From assembly GCA_030388725.1 (NCBI GenBank), contig CP128857.1:2480001-2544000 (forward strand): a DNA stretch of 64,000 bases. Reading direction: 5' to 3'. The position numbers and the translations under genes were made by a program. Positions within the stretch are counted from its first letter, which is position 1, and each line of letters starts with the position of its first letter. Shown here in pieces: positions 43,201-53,159 of this stretch. The stretch is from Prodigiosinella aquatilis (GTDB lineage: Bacteria; Pseudomonadota; Gammaproteobacteria; Enterobacterales; Enterobacteriaceae). The notes beneath the pieces are model-generated. The model searched no databases. It was not told the origin of the DNA and worked only from the letters and a program-made list of their open reading frames with translations.

Positions 43201-46200
43201 GGTACTGCCCAGCGTGCTGACGCTCTGGCTCTCGGTCGCCGCCTTATCTCTCAGCTTTTGGCTGACCGACGTGGAGCCGATAGTAAAGCCGATACCCCCG
43301 CCACTGAACAACCCACTGGTCTTCTTGCTGTGTTCTTCGTAGTTCTGGTAGTTCTCCACACTGGCAGCGGTGTTGACGTTGTTTTTCGCCGTCAACGCCA
43401 CATCGTCTTCGGCCGCCACTGATGAGCCCTGCACATTAATATCATGTCCGGATGTCAATGCCACACTGTTGCTCGAGAGCAGTGTCCCTTTCTCGGTGGT
43501 TTGCAGCGTGTCCTGTAAATTATGAGTTACACTCCTTGAGAACAGTCCCTTTTTAACTTTGGTTTCTTCAAAGAAATCATGCTGACTTTCAGTCGCCGAC
43601 AGCAGGTTGATATCGTTGCCGGCCTTTGCCGTCAGTGCGCCGTTTGTCTCCGCCTGAGCAGCCTGTAGGTTGATGTCATTGCCCGCACTCAGACTCAATC
43701 CGCGACCGGCGTCCAGTGTCGTACCCTGCTGACTGACTGTCTGACGCCAGTCAGCGTGACGATCCCACCAGTGACCGCTGTATTGTTCCTGCGTGGCCGA
43801 CAGCAGGTTCAGATCCCGCCCGGCAGATAGCGCCATATCGCCCGTCGCATTCAGTCCGGCGGCCTCGGTGGTCAGGTCACGCCCGGCGCTCAGGCTGAGA
43901 TCGCCTCCGCTGGTCAGTTGGCTGGTCACCAACCCCTGGGTACGATTCTGGCTAGTGCCGCCGCCGCGAGTGTCGACCGTATCCTTCAGCGTGTGTGCCG
44001 CATTCAACGTAATGTCATTGGCAGCGCTAAGGGCCATGCTCTGGCCGGCGCTTAGTTGTCCGGCATTCAGTTGGATATCATGCCCAGCCTGTAATGTCAG
44101 GGCATTATCCGCCACAATACTGCCGGTTTTACCCAGATCGGTGCGTGTCAGCGAACCGCTACCCTGACCGTCTTTCGCCGCTGTCTGCCACTGATTTACC
44201 GTAGTGGTGTTAATAATGTCGCCATTGATGCTGGCCAGCGTGACATTATTCCCCTGAATGGTGGCACTGCTGTTCGTCAGATTGCCCAGCGATACCAGAT
44301 TAAGGCTGCCATTCGATTTCAGCAGTCCACCTTCGCTATTCTCAATTTTATCGCCGCTGGCAATGGCCAGCGCCTCAACCGCTTTCACCGTACTGCCGCT
44401 ATTGGTGACCGCACCGCCCGCGCTGAGGCTGACGCTGTTGGCGACAATGCTACTGCCTTGCAGGTTGCTTTGGTCAGCCTGCGCCAGATAGAGCTTCGGC
44501 GCCAAGACTGTCTGGCCGTTGACGGTAATGTTCTCCCACCAGACGATGCTGTGACTCAGCCCTGCCACCTGATCAGGGGTGAGGCTGACCCCCAGTTGCA
44601 GGTTGAGACTTTTTTGCGCCTGTGCGGCGTTATCCAACAAATACTGCATCTGCGCCAGATCAGACCCCAGGCCATTCAGATAGCGTTGACCGGTCTGATC
44701 AAGTAGCGCATTGCTGATATAACGGGTGTCAAAAGTGGCATCACCAAGGAAACGATAGTCATGATCCGCATCCAGATTCAGTTTGCCCAGCAGATAGCTG
44801 GAACCAAGGAACTGATTCGCCTGCGTCAGTTGGGAACGGGTTTCCACCTTCGCCTGCGTGGCCGGAGTCTGATTCAGCATACCCTGTAATTCACTGAACA
44901 GACGGTTGTCTACCTGACCCAGTTGATCCAGCTTCGGATTACTGTGGATCAAATAGTGACTGTCGCTGTTCGGGTCTACGACAAACAGCCCGTTATTGCC
45001 GGATGGCAACGGGTAGTCCGTTAGCGTCTGCTGGTTCAGTTGTTGTAAACCCTGATTGATCGACGTTATCAGATCCGACGCAGAGAGATTGCTGAAGGGA
45101 TGGGCCGGATCAACGCTAATCGCCGCTGCCTGTACGCCCGGCTGTAATTCGAGTGTCGGCGTGCTGCTGTGAGATAAGGACAGGTCGCTGTTGCCGGTAC
45201 TCAGGCTGCGGTCACCCGGTTGAGTCAATCCGCCCAGCGAAGAGACACGCGCTAGCGTGGGGATTGCGGCAGCGGGAATAAAACTGCCACTGCCCGGCTG
45301 TAAACTGGTATTACTGATATTACTGGTGAAACTGGCGGTGATAGATCCACCGGCCTGAATCGTGGCGTTATAGTTTTGGCCGGGTGTGAATTCGGTGATG
45401 GGGTCGCCAATTAGTTCATAGTCTATATATTTATTTATTAAATTAAATTTAGAAACCCAACCGTCATTTTTTCCACTACCACTATGATATTTAATATAAT
45501 CATAGGACATACCATCCTTACTATTATCTTTAACATTAACAAATTTATAATCAGATTGATCACTATCTGGAAGAAAATATCTTCTGTACCGATTATTCTC
45601 AGGATCTACTACTCCATTATACTTATAAAGAAGATACTCTTTTAAATATCCAGACTGATAAGATTTGTTATTTAATACATCACCACTCATTGAAATATTA
45701 TTCTTTGAAAATATAGATGATGCATTATTTAATATTGATTTTGCATTTACAAAAAGATTAGAAGCAGAGCTTATCTTCGCCGCGGTATCTTGAGCATTAA
45801 TAGAAATAAATTTACTTGAGATTTCTATTTTTTGATCATAAGCCTTAGCGTAAGGCACTTTGAAAAAGTAGAAGTGATATATATCATCATCATGTCCGGT
45901 TTTCCGGCTTGTATCATACTCTGCAATCCCAAGCTCCCCATCTTTAAACCAACTTATGGGAATACTTGCTGTCGTCCCCCCGGCCCAGGATGGCATATCT
46001 GCTGTGCTGCTATTACTCTCTGTCACCACCAGCCCTTCCCGCTGGTTGGTTAGATTCCCGGTATTAATGTTGATATCGCCGTGCTGGGTTTCGATAGTGC
46101 CGGAGCTGTTTAAAATACTGCTGTTAGCCGTACCGTTTTCATCCCGCTGCAACCACAGATTATTGCCCGCCAAAATATTGCCGAAGCGATTAATTAACGA

Positions 46201-49200
46201 ATCCGAGAACAGCCGCAGATTATTTCCGGCGTAGACCAAACTGGTATTATTAACCACCCCACCGGCACGCAGTAATAAATCCCCCGCAGCACCAATAAAG
46301 CCCTGATTGCTGATCCCTCCACGGCTCAGCAGTGATAAACTATTCCCGGTTTGTATGCTGCCACTCGCCGTCTGGGTGATATCGGCAGCGCTCAGCGTGG
46401 AATTACCGCTGCCGGCCACAATGTTCCCCTGGTTGGTCAGATTTCCACTGCTGGTTACCGTCACACCGTTGCCTTGCAACGTCCCGGCTTGTACCAGATC
46501 CCCGGTAACGTTCAGCGTCAGTTGCCCACCAGCCGCCAGCGTGCTGGCGAATCTCATCGGGTTCAATATGTCGGCTTGCAGATTACCCAGCGCCACCAGT
46601 TGACCACTCTGTTCCAGCGTTCCGGTTTTCAGCGACATATCCCCGGCGCTGTAGAGTTTCGCCCCGGCGACATTGGTGATGCGATTCGCCTGTAACGCCA
46701 GCCGCGTCAGCCCCAGCAATGCGCCCCGATTGTCGATGGTGTCGGCGGTGATGTCCGCCTGTCCCACTTGCAGCGTGCCGCTGTTCACCCACTCTGGCAC
46801 GGTGAGCGTCAGTGCATTTTGTACTTTCAGAGTACCGGCGTTGGTCAACTGTTGGGCATTCAACGTCAGATCTTTCCCTTGCAGCCAGCCACCGTTGTCT
46901 ACCTGGCTAGCGTTCAGCCCGGTATTGCCGCCAGATAAGATCTGTCCGTTGGTCTGGTTAATCAGGCTATTATCGGCCCGCAGTTGTAGCGCCGTGCTCC
47001 CCTGTATATTCCCCTGATTAGTGATGTCCGTGCCTCGTAACCTGACATCCGCAGCATTGATCGTTCCCTGATTGCCAAGCGTGACGGCACTGAGCGCGCT
47101 GGCGCCGTTACCCAGTATCTCGCCACCGCGGTAGTTGGTTAGCGAGCCAGAACTGTTCAGGTCCAGGTCGGTCAGCCCCACCAACCGCCCACGGTTATCC
47201 AATGAACCGGTGGTAACCTGCAACTGGCCCGCGCCAGTTTCTCCCGCCTGGCTGAACGTCCCCGCTTGTACCGTTAGCAGACCATTGCTCAGCAGATGAC
47301 TGTCCGCCCCAGTGGTCAATGCCCCGGTCAGATTCAGCGTGCCGCCGCTTTCCGCCTGTACAACTCCCTGATTGTCGAAGGCACCCCCGTTCAACACCAA
47401 CGCAGCGCTATCCCAACGCCCGCTGTTACTGAGTTGGTCACCATGTAATGACAGTGTGTCACCCGCCTGTAGTAAACCCCCCTGATAGTTACCGTCCAGT
47501 GACAAACTGCCCTGCGTCAGCCAGTTTCCGCTATTATCCAGTTGGTCAGCGCGAACGTTCATGTCGCCGCTACCCGCCAGCGTACCCTGATTATCTAATT
47601 GACTGACCCGGAACTGGCTGTCACCGCCTACCGCTACTGTACCGCTGTTGCTGAACAGGCCAGTCGGGGCCGCACTGCTCAAACGGTGTTGTGCCAACAG
47701 CGATGTACCTGACAGACGCGATGTTACCGGTTCCGGTGCAGTATTTGGTGACAGTGTCACGTCAAATGCGCCATTGCTCTGTACCCGTCCGGTGTTGGTG
47801 AACTGCTCGGCCTGCAACGTCAGATTACCGGCTTGCCATTCGCCATCGTTGCTCAGGCGATTGGCCGTTAGTACCGCCGCGCCTTGCGTCAGCAGTTTGC
47901 CCGCCGTCTGGTTACTGAGGCTGTCTGTTGCCGTCAGCGTCAGTGCCTTAATCCCCAGTATCTGCCCGGCATTAGTGACGGTGTTCGCATTCGCCGTCAT
48001 GGTATCGGCTTGCCACTGCCCACGGTTATCCAGTTGCGTCGTACGCAGGCGACTATCGCCCTGACTCAGCCACTTTCCGGTGTTGCGGGCGCTATCGCGT
48101 ATCGCCAGCGTCAGCGCATCCAAGCCCAATAGCGTACCGCTGTTATCCAGAGAGTCGGCCCGAACGTCGAGCGTTTGTCCCTCCATCCGCCCGCTTTGCG
48201 TCACTGCCGCCGCCTGCACCGCCAGAGCCGCCGAGCTGCCAATCATTCCCTGATTATCGAGATTACCGGTCAGACGCACGTCAGCGCCATTCACGCCCAA
48301 CAGGGTGCCACTGTTGCTGAGCGATCCGCTAGTCACTGTCAATTGGTTACTGTTGATATTGCCATCGTTCGTCAGATCGTCGTTCAAACTGAGGTTCAAC
48401 CGATCGATGCCGGTTATCGTCCCTCCGTTGGTGAGATGGTCCGCCGATAACATCAGTGCGTTACTGCCCAGCATCCCCTGATTGTCCAGCGCACCGCTGA
48501 GCGTCATGTTTAGCTGGTCGATGCCGGTCATCGTCCCTGCGTTGGCGAGACGATCCGCCGATAACGTCAGTGCGTTACTGCCCAGCATTCCTTGATTGTC
48601 CAGCGCGCCACTGAGCGTCATGTTTAGCTGGTCGATGCCGGTCAACTGTCCCCGGTTAACCAGGTGCTGACCACTGAGCACCAGTTGCCGGGCCTGCAAC
48701 GTACCGCCGTTATCCAGCGAGGGAGCGGTCAGGGTCAGTGTCGCACCGCTCAACCCGTCACCATCGTTGGTAACGGAGTGGCGGGCATTCAATGCCAAAT
48801 CCTGTTCTGCCTGCATGTGCCCGCTGTTCAGGATATCGGTAGCATCCAGCCGCAGTGTGCCACCTTGCAAACGGCCTTGATTGCTCAGCCGCTCACCGGT
48901 CAGTTGCCAACCGCCTTCCGTCAACATGCTGCCTTGATTATCCAATTCGGCCAGCGTTACACGTCCATTATCTCTCAAACTGATGTCTGCTGTGTTCAGC
49001 CAACGGCCAGTATCCAGTTGTAACTGCCCCGCCTGCAACCGACCTCCGGTTGCCATACTGCCGCTTTGCAGGGTCAGCATGCTGCCACTTAGCAACATGC
49101 CATCCACCGTTTGGCTGAACAGGGTGTCAGTGGTGAGGTCGGCATCCCCCTGAGCCTGTAGCGTCCCGGCGTTGATCAGGCTGTTGGCATGGATATTCAG

Positions 49201-51441
49201 CTGGTTAGCATTGATCACGCCGTGATTATCCAGCGACGACGCCGTCAGTTGCAGCGTATCACCAGCCAGCAATGTTCCCTGATTATCCAGGTCACCGTTC
49301 ACCAGCAGGTCGACACCTTTCTCTGCGCCCAACGAACCCTGATTTATCAGTGAATCCGCCGTCATCGCCAGTTGCCGACCGCTGATCGTTCCGCTGTTAT
49401 TCCACCGTCCAGCGTGCAGACTGACTTGTCCACCCGATAGTGTGCCGCTGTTGATCAGATCACCCGCACGGATGTCCAGCGCATGGCCTGCCAACAGGTT
49501 GCCCCTGTTATTCAGTTCGGCCAGCGTGACCCTTCCGTCACCGCCCAGATTGACACCGGCGGTATTCAGCCAACGCTGTGTGTCAAGCGTCAACTGTTGC
49601 GCCTGAAGATGCCCTGCGGTCTTTAGATCGCCGCTTTGCAGCGTCAGCATATTGCCACTCAGCAACATGCCATCCGCCGTCTGGCTAAACAGGGCATCAA
49701 TGGTGAGATCGGCATCCCCCTGAGCCTCTAATGTACCGGCATTGATCAGGCTGTTGGCATGAAGACTCAATTGGTTAGCATTGATCACGCTGTGATTATC
49801 CAGCGACGCCGCCGTCAGTTGCAGCGTATCACCAGCCAGCAATGTTCCCTGATTATCGAAGTCACCGTTCACCAGCAGATCGACACCTTTCTCTGCGCCC
49901 AGCGTACCCTGATTTATCAGTGAATCCGCCGTCAGCGCCAGTTGGCGTCCGCTGATCGTTCCGCTATTACTCCAACGTCCGGCGTGCAGACTGACTTGCC
50001 CACCCGATAGCGTGCCGCTGTTGGTCAGATCACCCGCACGGATATCCAGCACATTGCCCGCCAGCAGGCTGCCTGACCAGTCACCCTGGGTCACGCCGCT
50101 CAGCGACAGGTCGTCGCTTGCCTGCCAACGACCGCTACCTGTTAACACACCGCTCTCCAGCCGAAGTGTTTCACCGCCACCTTCACCATTCAGTTCGGCG
50201 CTGGCGCTGCCAAGACGGAGTGTTTTCCCAGCACGAATAACCCCGGCCGCATCCTGTTGCAGATGCCCGGTTGCCGTCAACGCCACCTGGTCTGCCACCA
50301 GCTGGCTGTGGTTTATTATGACATTGTCACCTTTTATCGTCAGTTGATTCCCTGCCTGGATTGTTCCCTGACGGTTTACTCCTGCGCTTATCGTGCTGCC
50401 TGTCGACTGAATCTGTCCGTTGGACGATAAAGTAATGTCCTGCGCTGATCGCAGCGTGCTGTCTTGCAGGCGGATGCCGTGCTGTCCCTGTAAATCGAGC
50501 TGCCCGCCCGCCTGTTGTTTGCCTTGTACGGCCAGTTTTCCGCCCTGCAATTGAATATTGCCCTGAGCAACCACATTCCCTACCGTCAGTTCACCGCTGG
50601 CTGCCAGCGTAATGTCGCCGCTGCGCGCACCAAGATTACCGGTATTCACCCCGACGCCGTTTTCCGTTGACACCAGACGGATGCGGTTGGCATACATTCC
50701 ACCCAGCACGCTGGTATCCAGCGCCAGTGTGGGCGCGGCACTGCCCGGCGTCTGTGGTGTGACGCTGCCATCACTGCCGACCCGGTTCGCCCCCAGGACC
50801 ACGCGGATATCTTTGGCATTCAGTCCGGCTTGTAGTGTGGCGGTACGGGCGATCAAGCTGAAATAGTCACTGTCGCTGGCATCCACCCCCTGGCCGGTAA
50901 TAGTGATATTGCCGTCACGCACATCCAGTGCCTGTAACTGCCCGTTGGCATCAAATTGCGGTTTACCGGTGGTCAGCGTGACCTGCGGGATATTGATAAA
51001 TCCACAGCCATTACAGGTAATGCCATACGGATTGGCGACCATCACATTGGCTTGCTTGCCAGCTACTTCCAGATAACCAGCCAGTGTGCTGCGGTTTGAA
51101 GAGACCACTTCGTTGATGATGGCGTCAGCCGCTTTGCCATTCAGATTGGGGTTGTTCTGAATCAATCCACCCAGTTGGGTGGAGTTCAACCGTGCCGTAC
51201 CGTTATTAAGAATCAGGCCCGATTTGCCGACATTGAAATCGTTATATTGGTTATGCGATATGCCAGCGGCGTTGGGCGTGGCGATATTGACAATCGGCAC
51301 ACCATTGCCAGCGTTATCCAGTGAAGTATTGCCCGAGGCGACGCTCACTGCTGCAGCCATTGCTGGCAGCAGTGGCTGCATGGCAACCAGATAAATCAGC
51401 ACATAGCTCAACAAGCGCTGTGTGGTCTTGACAGGTTTCAT
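40216..51441 (-). CDS. cdiA: CdiA/HecA-type contact-dependent inhibition effector
   Basis: A 3741-aa two-partner-secretion exoprotein. I choose the ATG at 51441 (GGAG 8 bases upstream); the longer frame to 51615 overlaps cdiB. A signal peptide (to about residue 30, PAMAAA) is followed by the TPS domain with NPYGITCNGCGF at about 133-145. Filamentous-haemagglutinin repeats (LDNQG, LINAG) extend to about 1800. An AT-rich receptor-binding-like segment covers about 1830-2010. FHA-2 repeats (DINLLSATE) end near 2900, and the pretoxin runs from about 3140 to AVENN at about 3437. The tip ends with RGYRPPSSKDSPFATTGTQA, NFE and GHLNILD, a nuclease-like pattern of unknown class. CdiB exports it and the Imm8-like gene gives immunity. 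The size is close to Dickeya HecA. Confidence 0.85.
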   Translation of the reverse strand: MKPVKTTQRLLSYVLIYLVAMQPLLPAMAAAVSVASGNTSLDNAGNGVPIVNIATPNAAGISHNQYNDFNVGKSGLILNNGTARLNSTQLGGLIQNNPNLNGKAADAIINEVVSSNRSTLAGYLEVAGKQANVMVANPYGITCNGCGFINIPQVTLTTGKPQFDANGQLQALDVRDGNITITGQGVDASDSDYFSLIARTATLQAGLNAKDIRVVLGANRVGSDGSVTPQTPGSAAPTLALDTSVLGGMYANRIRLVSTENGVGVNTGNLGARSGDITLAASGELTVGNVVAQGNIQLQGGKLAVQGKQQAGGQLDLQGQHGIRLQDSTLRSAQDITLSSNGQIQSTGSTISAGVNRQGTIQAGNQLTIKGDNVIINHSQLVADQVALTATGHLQQDAAGVIRAGKTLRLGSASAELNGEGGGETLRLESGVLTGSGRWQASDDLSLSGVTQGDWSGSLLAGNVLDIRAGDLTNSGTLSGGQVSLHAGRWSNSGTISGRQLALTADSLINQGTLGAEKGVDLLVNGDFDNQGTLLAGDTLQLTAASLDNHSVINANQLSLHANSLINAGTLEAQGDADLTIDALFSQTADGMLLSGNMLTLQSGDLKTAGHLQAQQLTLDTQRWLNTAGVNLGGDGRVTLAELNNRGNLLAGHALDIRAGDLINSGTLSGGQVSLHAGRWNNSGTISGRQLAMTADSLINQGSLGAEKGVDLLVNGDLDNQGTLLAGDTLQLTASSLDNHGVINANQLNIHANSLINAGTLQAQGDADLTTDTLFSQTVDGMLLSGSMLTLQSGSMATGGRLQAGQLQLDTGRWLNTADISLRDNGRVTLAELDNQGSMLTEGGWQLTGERLSNQGRLQGGTLRLDATDILNSGHMQAEQDLALNARHSVTNDGDGLSGATLTLTAPSLDNGGTLQARQLVLSGQHLVNRGQLTGIDQLNMTLSGALDNQGMLGSNALTLSADRLANAGTMTGIDQLNMTLSGALDNQGMLGSNALMLSADHLTNGGTITGIDRLNLSLNDDLTNDGNINSNQLTVTSGSLSNSGTLLGVNGADVRLTGNLDNQGMIGSSAALAVQAAAVTQSGRMEGQTLDVRADSLDNSGTLLGLDALTLAIRDSARNTGKWLSQGDSRLRTTQLDNRGQWQADTMTANANTVTNAGQILGIKALTLTATDSLSNQTAGKLLTQGAAVLTANRLSNDGEWQAGNLTLQAEQFTNTGRVQSNGAFDVTLSPNTAPEPVTSRLSGTSLLAQHRLSSAAPTGLFSNSGTVAVGGDSQFRVSQLDNQGTLAGSGDMNVRADQLDNSGNWLTQGSLSLDGNYQGGLLQAGDTLSLHGDQLSNSGRWDSAALVLNGGAFDNQGVVQAESGGTLNLTGALTTGADSHLLSNGLLTVQAGTFSQAGETGAGQLQVTTGSLDNRGRLVGLTDLDLNSSGSLTNYRGGEILGNGASALSAVTLGNQGTINAADVRLRGTDITNQGNIQGSTALQLRADNSLINQTNGQILSGGNTGLNASQVDNGGWLQGKDLTLNAQQLTNAGTLKVQNALTLTVPEWVNSGTLQVGQADITADTIDNRGALLGLTRLALQANRITNVAGAKLYSAGDMSLKTGTLEQSGQLVALGNLQADILNPMRFASTLAAGGQLTLNVTGDLVQAGTLQGNGVTVTSSGNLTNQGNIVAGSGNSTLSAADITQTASGSIQTGNSLSLLSRGGISNQGFIGAAGDLLLRAGGVVNNTSLVYAGNNLRLFSDSLINRFGNILAGNNLWLQRDENGTANSSILNSSGTIETQHGDININTGNLTNQREGLVVTESNSSTADMPSWAGGTTASIPISWFKDGELGIAEYDTSRKTGHDDDIYHFYFFKVPYAKAYDQKIEISSKFISINAQDTAAKISSASNLFVNAKSILNNASSIFSKNNISMSGDVLNNKSYQSGYLKEYLLYKYNGVVDPENNRYRRYFLPDSDQSDYKFVNVKDNSKDGMSYDYIKYHSGSGKNDGWVSKFNLINKYIDYELIGDPITEFTPGQNYNATIQAGGSITASFTSNISNTSLQPGSGSFIPAAAIPTLARVSSLGGLTQPGDRSLSTGNSDLSLSHSSTPTLELQPGVQAAAISVDPAHPFSNLSASDLITSINQGLQQLNQQTLTDYPLPSGNNGLFVVDPNSDSHYLIHSNPKLDQLGQVDNRLFSELQGMLNQTPATQAKVETRSQLTQANQFLGSSYLLGKLNLDADHDYRFLGDATFDTRYISNALLDQTGQRYLNGLGSDLAQMQYLLDNAAQAQKSLNLQLGVSLTPDQVAGLSHSIVWWENITVNGQTVLAPKLYLAQADQSNLQGSSIVANSVSLSAGGAVTNSGSTVKAVEALAIASGDKIENSEGGLLKSNGSLNLVSLGNLTNSSATIQGNNVTLASINGDIINTTTVNQWQTAAKDGQGSGSLTRTDLGKTGSIVADNALTLQAGHDIQLNAGQLSAGQSMALSAANDITLNAAHTLKDTVDTRGGGTSQNRTQGLVTSQLTSGGDLSLSAGRDLTTEAAGLNATGDMALSAGRDLNLLSATQEQYSGHWWDRHADWRQTVSQQGTTLDAGRGLSLSAGNDINLQAAQAETNGALTAKAGNDINLLSATESQHDFFEETKVKKGLFSRSVTHNLQDTLQTTEKGTLLSSNSVALTSGHDINVQGSSVAAEDDVALTAKNNVNTAASVENYQNYEEHSKKTSGLFSGGGIGFTIGSTSVSQKLRDKAATESQSVSTLGSTGGSVRINAGQDVKLAGTDVIAARDVQLTGNSVTVDPGYDKRQQEQKSEQKTAGLTVALSGVVGSALNSAVQSIQAVRKASDGRLAALQGMKAVLSGYQAYQGTQQATNNKGASSFVGISVSAGAQHSSSSQHSEQTQSFASTLSAGNDISITARSGDITAVGSQLKAVNNVELNAAQAINLLSARNSEELSGKNSSSGGNIGVSFGLSNGGAGLSVFANVNAAKGRELGSGNSWSETTVDAGQRVGLTSGGDTNLIGAQVSGEQVSANVGGDLLVRSQQDSNQYDSKQTNVAAGGSFTIGSMTGSGYLSVSQDKMHSNFDSVQQQSGLFAGSGGYDIYVGNHTQLDGAVIGSTGSADKNRLDTGTLGWSDIGNKAEFSVSHTGIGLSASPSLSGTDMLKSAALTAPSALMAMGSGGNASSSTYSAVSDGTLTVRNQAQQTQDVTTLSHDVEHANNALSPIFDKEKEQKRLQTAQLIGEIGGQAIDIVRTQGAIKAEKAAEASGESKVNRPADDAPEKEWEKYKKALTETPAYKAAMKDYGTGGDFQRAAQAATAALTALAGGDIQKALAGASAPYLAQLVKEATMPQDGSKATASDIAANAMGHAVVGAVVAELSGQNVAAGAVGAAGGELAARSIMGYLYPGKETKDLTEEEKQSVSALATVASGLASGLAAGDTTGAASGAQAGRNAVENNYLSSTDKSRQTYLNHKENLTEQEKQERDALNRKDAQTSKELVTACMDGSASACSAARQDALEKQATYQNLGYQNPKETQDGYQQIQQLLVSTGEEAKQTRELFNGMVAAYMRTGMSEEAAKSAVGYQMGAMYIAGGLAGVGAGKAADEGLTPGLKPSASSEKPGAGSTQTEGKPSGGAENAATYPKLKEDLVQQNLDNIAKQDPRLEIAIKGDGSGKKDFSMGEGSRTEADRLSQIWLGDGAKQTSGGGWVSADGTRGYRPPSSKDSPFATTGTQANFETYEINASGKPVKIGNGHLNILD
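45410..45960 (-). other. AT-rich receptor-binding-like segment inside cdiA
   Basis: Codons here are markedly AT-rich with many Lys, Asn, Tyr and Ile (for example YHFYFFKVPYAKAYDQKIEI), against GC-rich Leu/Gly/Thr repeats on both sides. The position in the middle of CdiA matches the receptor-binding domain of characterised CdiA proteins, which varies by allele exchange. The domain assignment is by position and composition. Confidence 0.5.
48935..50065 (-). repeat. two near-identical tandem blocks of about 560 bp in the cdiA FHA region
   Basis: The protein order IRAGDL(T/I)NSGTLSGGQV, ISGRQLA, GAEKGVDLLVNGD, LLAGDTLQLTA and RVTLAEL occurs twice in succession, about 188 residues per block. A shorter tandem repeat (GIDQLNMTLSGALDNQGMLG, about 120 bp) follows at about 48400-48640. 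Length changes by recombination are expected here. Confidence 0.7.
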
Positions 51442-51476
51442 CCCTGAACTCCGATAGTTATCTCTGTCTGAACGCA

Positions 51477-53153
51477 TTAAAGTGATATGCCAATCCGGTA
51501 GTACACCACCGCCATATCCGGTTTCAGTGCCGCAGGGTAGGACAACGGCCAACCGAGCGTCACCTGTTGTGTCATATAACGGTTGGCGGTACTGATACCC
51601 ACCGCCGCACCCCACAAGGTGCCTGCGGTGCCAATATCTTGTTTATGGTTATAGAGGCGGCCGCCATCCAGCGCCGCCGTGAAAGTCAACGTCCCCAACA
51701 CCGGTAGTTGCAATGGTCGCCAGTTCACTTCATTGCGCCAATACCCGCCGCGATTACCGGAAAGATATTGCTCTTTGAAGCCACGGACCGATGCTTCTCC
51801 GCCCAAGGTCACTTGTTCACTGCCATATAAAATTCGGGCGGAGTATTGCCCATAGACAGTGGTTAAATAACTGATGTTGTCAGTAATGGGATGGTAGTAA
51901 CTGGCCGAGGCCGCCCACTTATTAAATTGTGCCTTGGGTGCATCAGTGGATTTATCGTGATCATCCTCCGCGCCAAACCAGGTGGTTCCGCGGCTATAGG
52001 AGGGATTGAAGGTTGCCAGCCCGCCCCAGAGCTTCTGGCTGTGACTGATACCGAGGATAGCGCTACTCAGTTTGCGGCTGCTGGAAGGCAACAAAACCTC
52101 ATTCAGGTAGTTGTCACCAATACGGTGTGTTGCGGTAACTGAAATAGCGGTTTTCATATTCCCATTGCGGAATACCACCCGTGACACGGAGAGACGGTGC
52201 GTTTTACTATCCCCGGTGGGCCGCCACTGGAACCCCTGATTGAGAAATGCATTGCGGTAGCGGCTCCAGGCGTAGGTATAATTCAGGTTCCAATACCCGT
52301 AAGGCAGGGAAACGCTCGCCTGATAGTTTTCCGCATTATGGCTGGTGGAAAATTCACTGCTATGCCCGCCATACAACAACCACTGATCGGCGATACCGAA
52401 AATATTATCCAGCCCTATTCCGCCATTCAGCTGCCATTCTCCGGTACTTTTCTGCCCGCTATTATCAATATTAACATTGGCGCTGAACGGAATATGTGGT
52501 TGACGGGTGAGATTAACGACAGAATAGCCTGGACGGCTACCCGGTAATATTTCAATGGTGACTTGTTGAGTGGGCATGCGGTTAATTTGTTCCATGCCCT
52601 GTTCAATATCCCGCAGATTGAGTATGTCATCTTTTCGTGTGGGAAATGCCCATGCAGATTGACGCTCCTGCTGATGGTTAATGGTTATTTTTTCCAGTTT
52701 CCCTTCCAGGATTTCAATCTGCAATATTCCGCTGGACAGGTTCTGCTCACCGATAAAAGCCCGGCTGGTAATAAATCCACGTTCGATATACCAGTTGCTA
52801 ACATCATGAATTAGCTTATTTATTTCATTAACATTAATGCAACGATTGATATAATTTTTTTTCAGCCGAAGCTTATCTTTCTCGGTCAATAAGGTACTGT
52901 GATGAAAAGCGATATCGTGCAGAATAAAGCAAGGCCCAGCCGGTAAATTATCGGTTTTTAGAGGTGGTTGCACAATGTCATTTAATTGTTGCAGAGCGTC
53001 GCGCTGTTGTTTCGACTGCTCAATGACATCAGACTGCCGTTGCTGTATTTCATTACGATCTGCCGGATTTAATTCCGCAGAAAATAAAGTGGAGGAGTAG
53101 AAGATGAAAATAAAGAAAGGCAATACACCCAGTAGCTTCATTCTGCTACACAT
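51477..53153 (-). CDS. cdiB: CdiB/HecB outer-membrane transporter
   Basis: A 558-aa TpsB-family protein. The ATG at 53153 has GGAAG 6 bases upstream; the frame is open to a TTG at 53159. A signal peptide (MCSRMKLLGVLPFFIFIFYS, ending FSA) leads to a periplasmic helix (QRQSDVIEQSKQQRDALQQL) that plugs the pore. POTRA domains follow (GPCFILHDIAF; WYIERGFITSRAFIGEQNL), then a 16-strand barrel with the family RGF motif (ASVRGFKEQYLSGNRGGYW). It exports CdiA and lies 35 bases upstream of cdiA, in one operon. Confidence 0.85.
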   Translation of the reverse strand: MCSRMKLLGVLPFFIFIFYSSTLFSAELNPADRNEIQQRQSDVIEQSKQQRDALQQLNDIVQPPLKTDNLPAGPCFILHDIAFHHSTLLTEKDKLRLKKNYINRCINVNEINKLIHDVSNWYIERGFITSRAFIGEQNLSSGILQIEILEGKLEKITINHQQERQSAWAFPTRKDDILNLRDIEQGMEQINRMPTQQVTIEILPGSRPGYSVVNLTRQPHIPFSANVNIDNSGQKSTGEWQLNGGIGLDNIFGIADQWLLYGGHSSEFSTSHNAENYQASVSLPYGYWNLNYTYAWSRYRNAFLNQGFQWRPTGDSKTHRLSVSRVVFRNGNMKTAISVTATHRIGDNYLNEVLLPSSSRKLSSAILGISHSQKLWGGLATFNPSYSRGTTWFGAEDDHDKSTDAPKAQFNKWAASASYYHPITDNISYLTTVYGQYSARILYGSEQVTLGGEASVRGFKEQYLSGNRGGYWRNEVNWRPLQLPVLGTLTFTAALDGGRLYNHKQDIGTAGTLWGAAVGISTANRYMTQQVTLGWPLSYPAALKPDMAVVYYRIGISL

Positions 53154-53159
53154 TGACAA

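Noticed and set aside
51442..51615. Longer N-terminus of CdiA starting at 51615
   Set aside because: It overlaps the end of cdiB and places about 58 polar residues before the signal peptide; the ATG at 51441 has the proper ribosome site.
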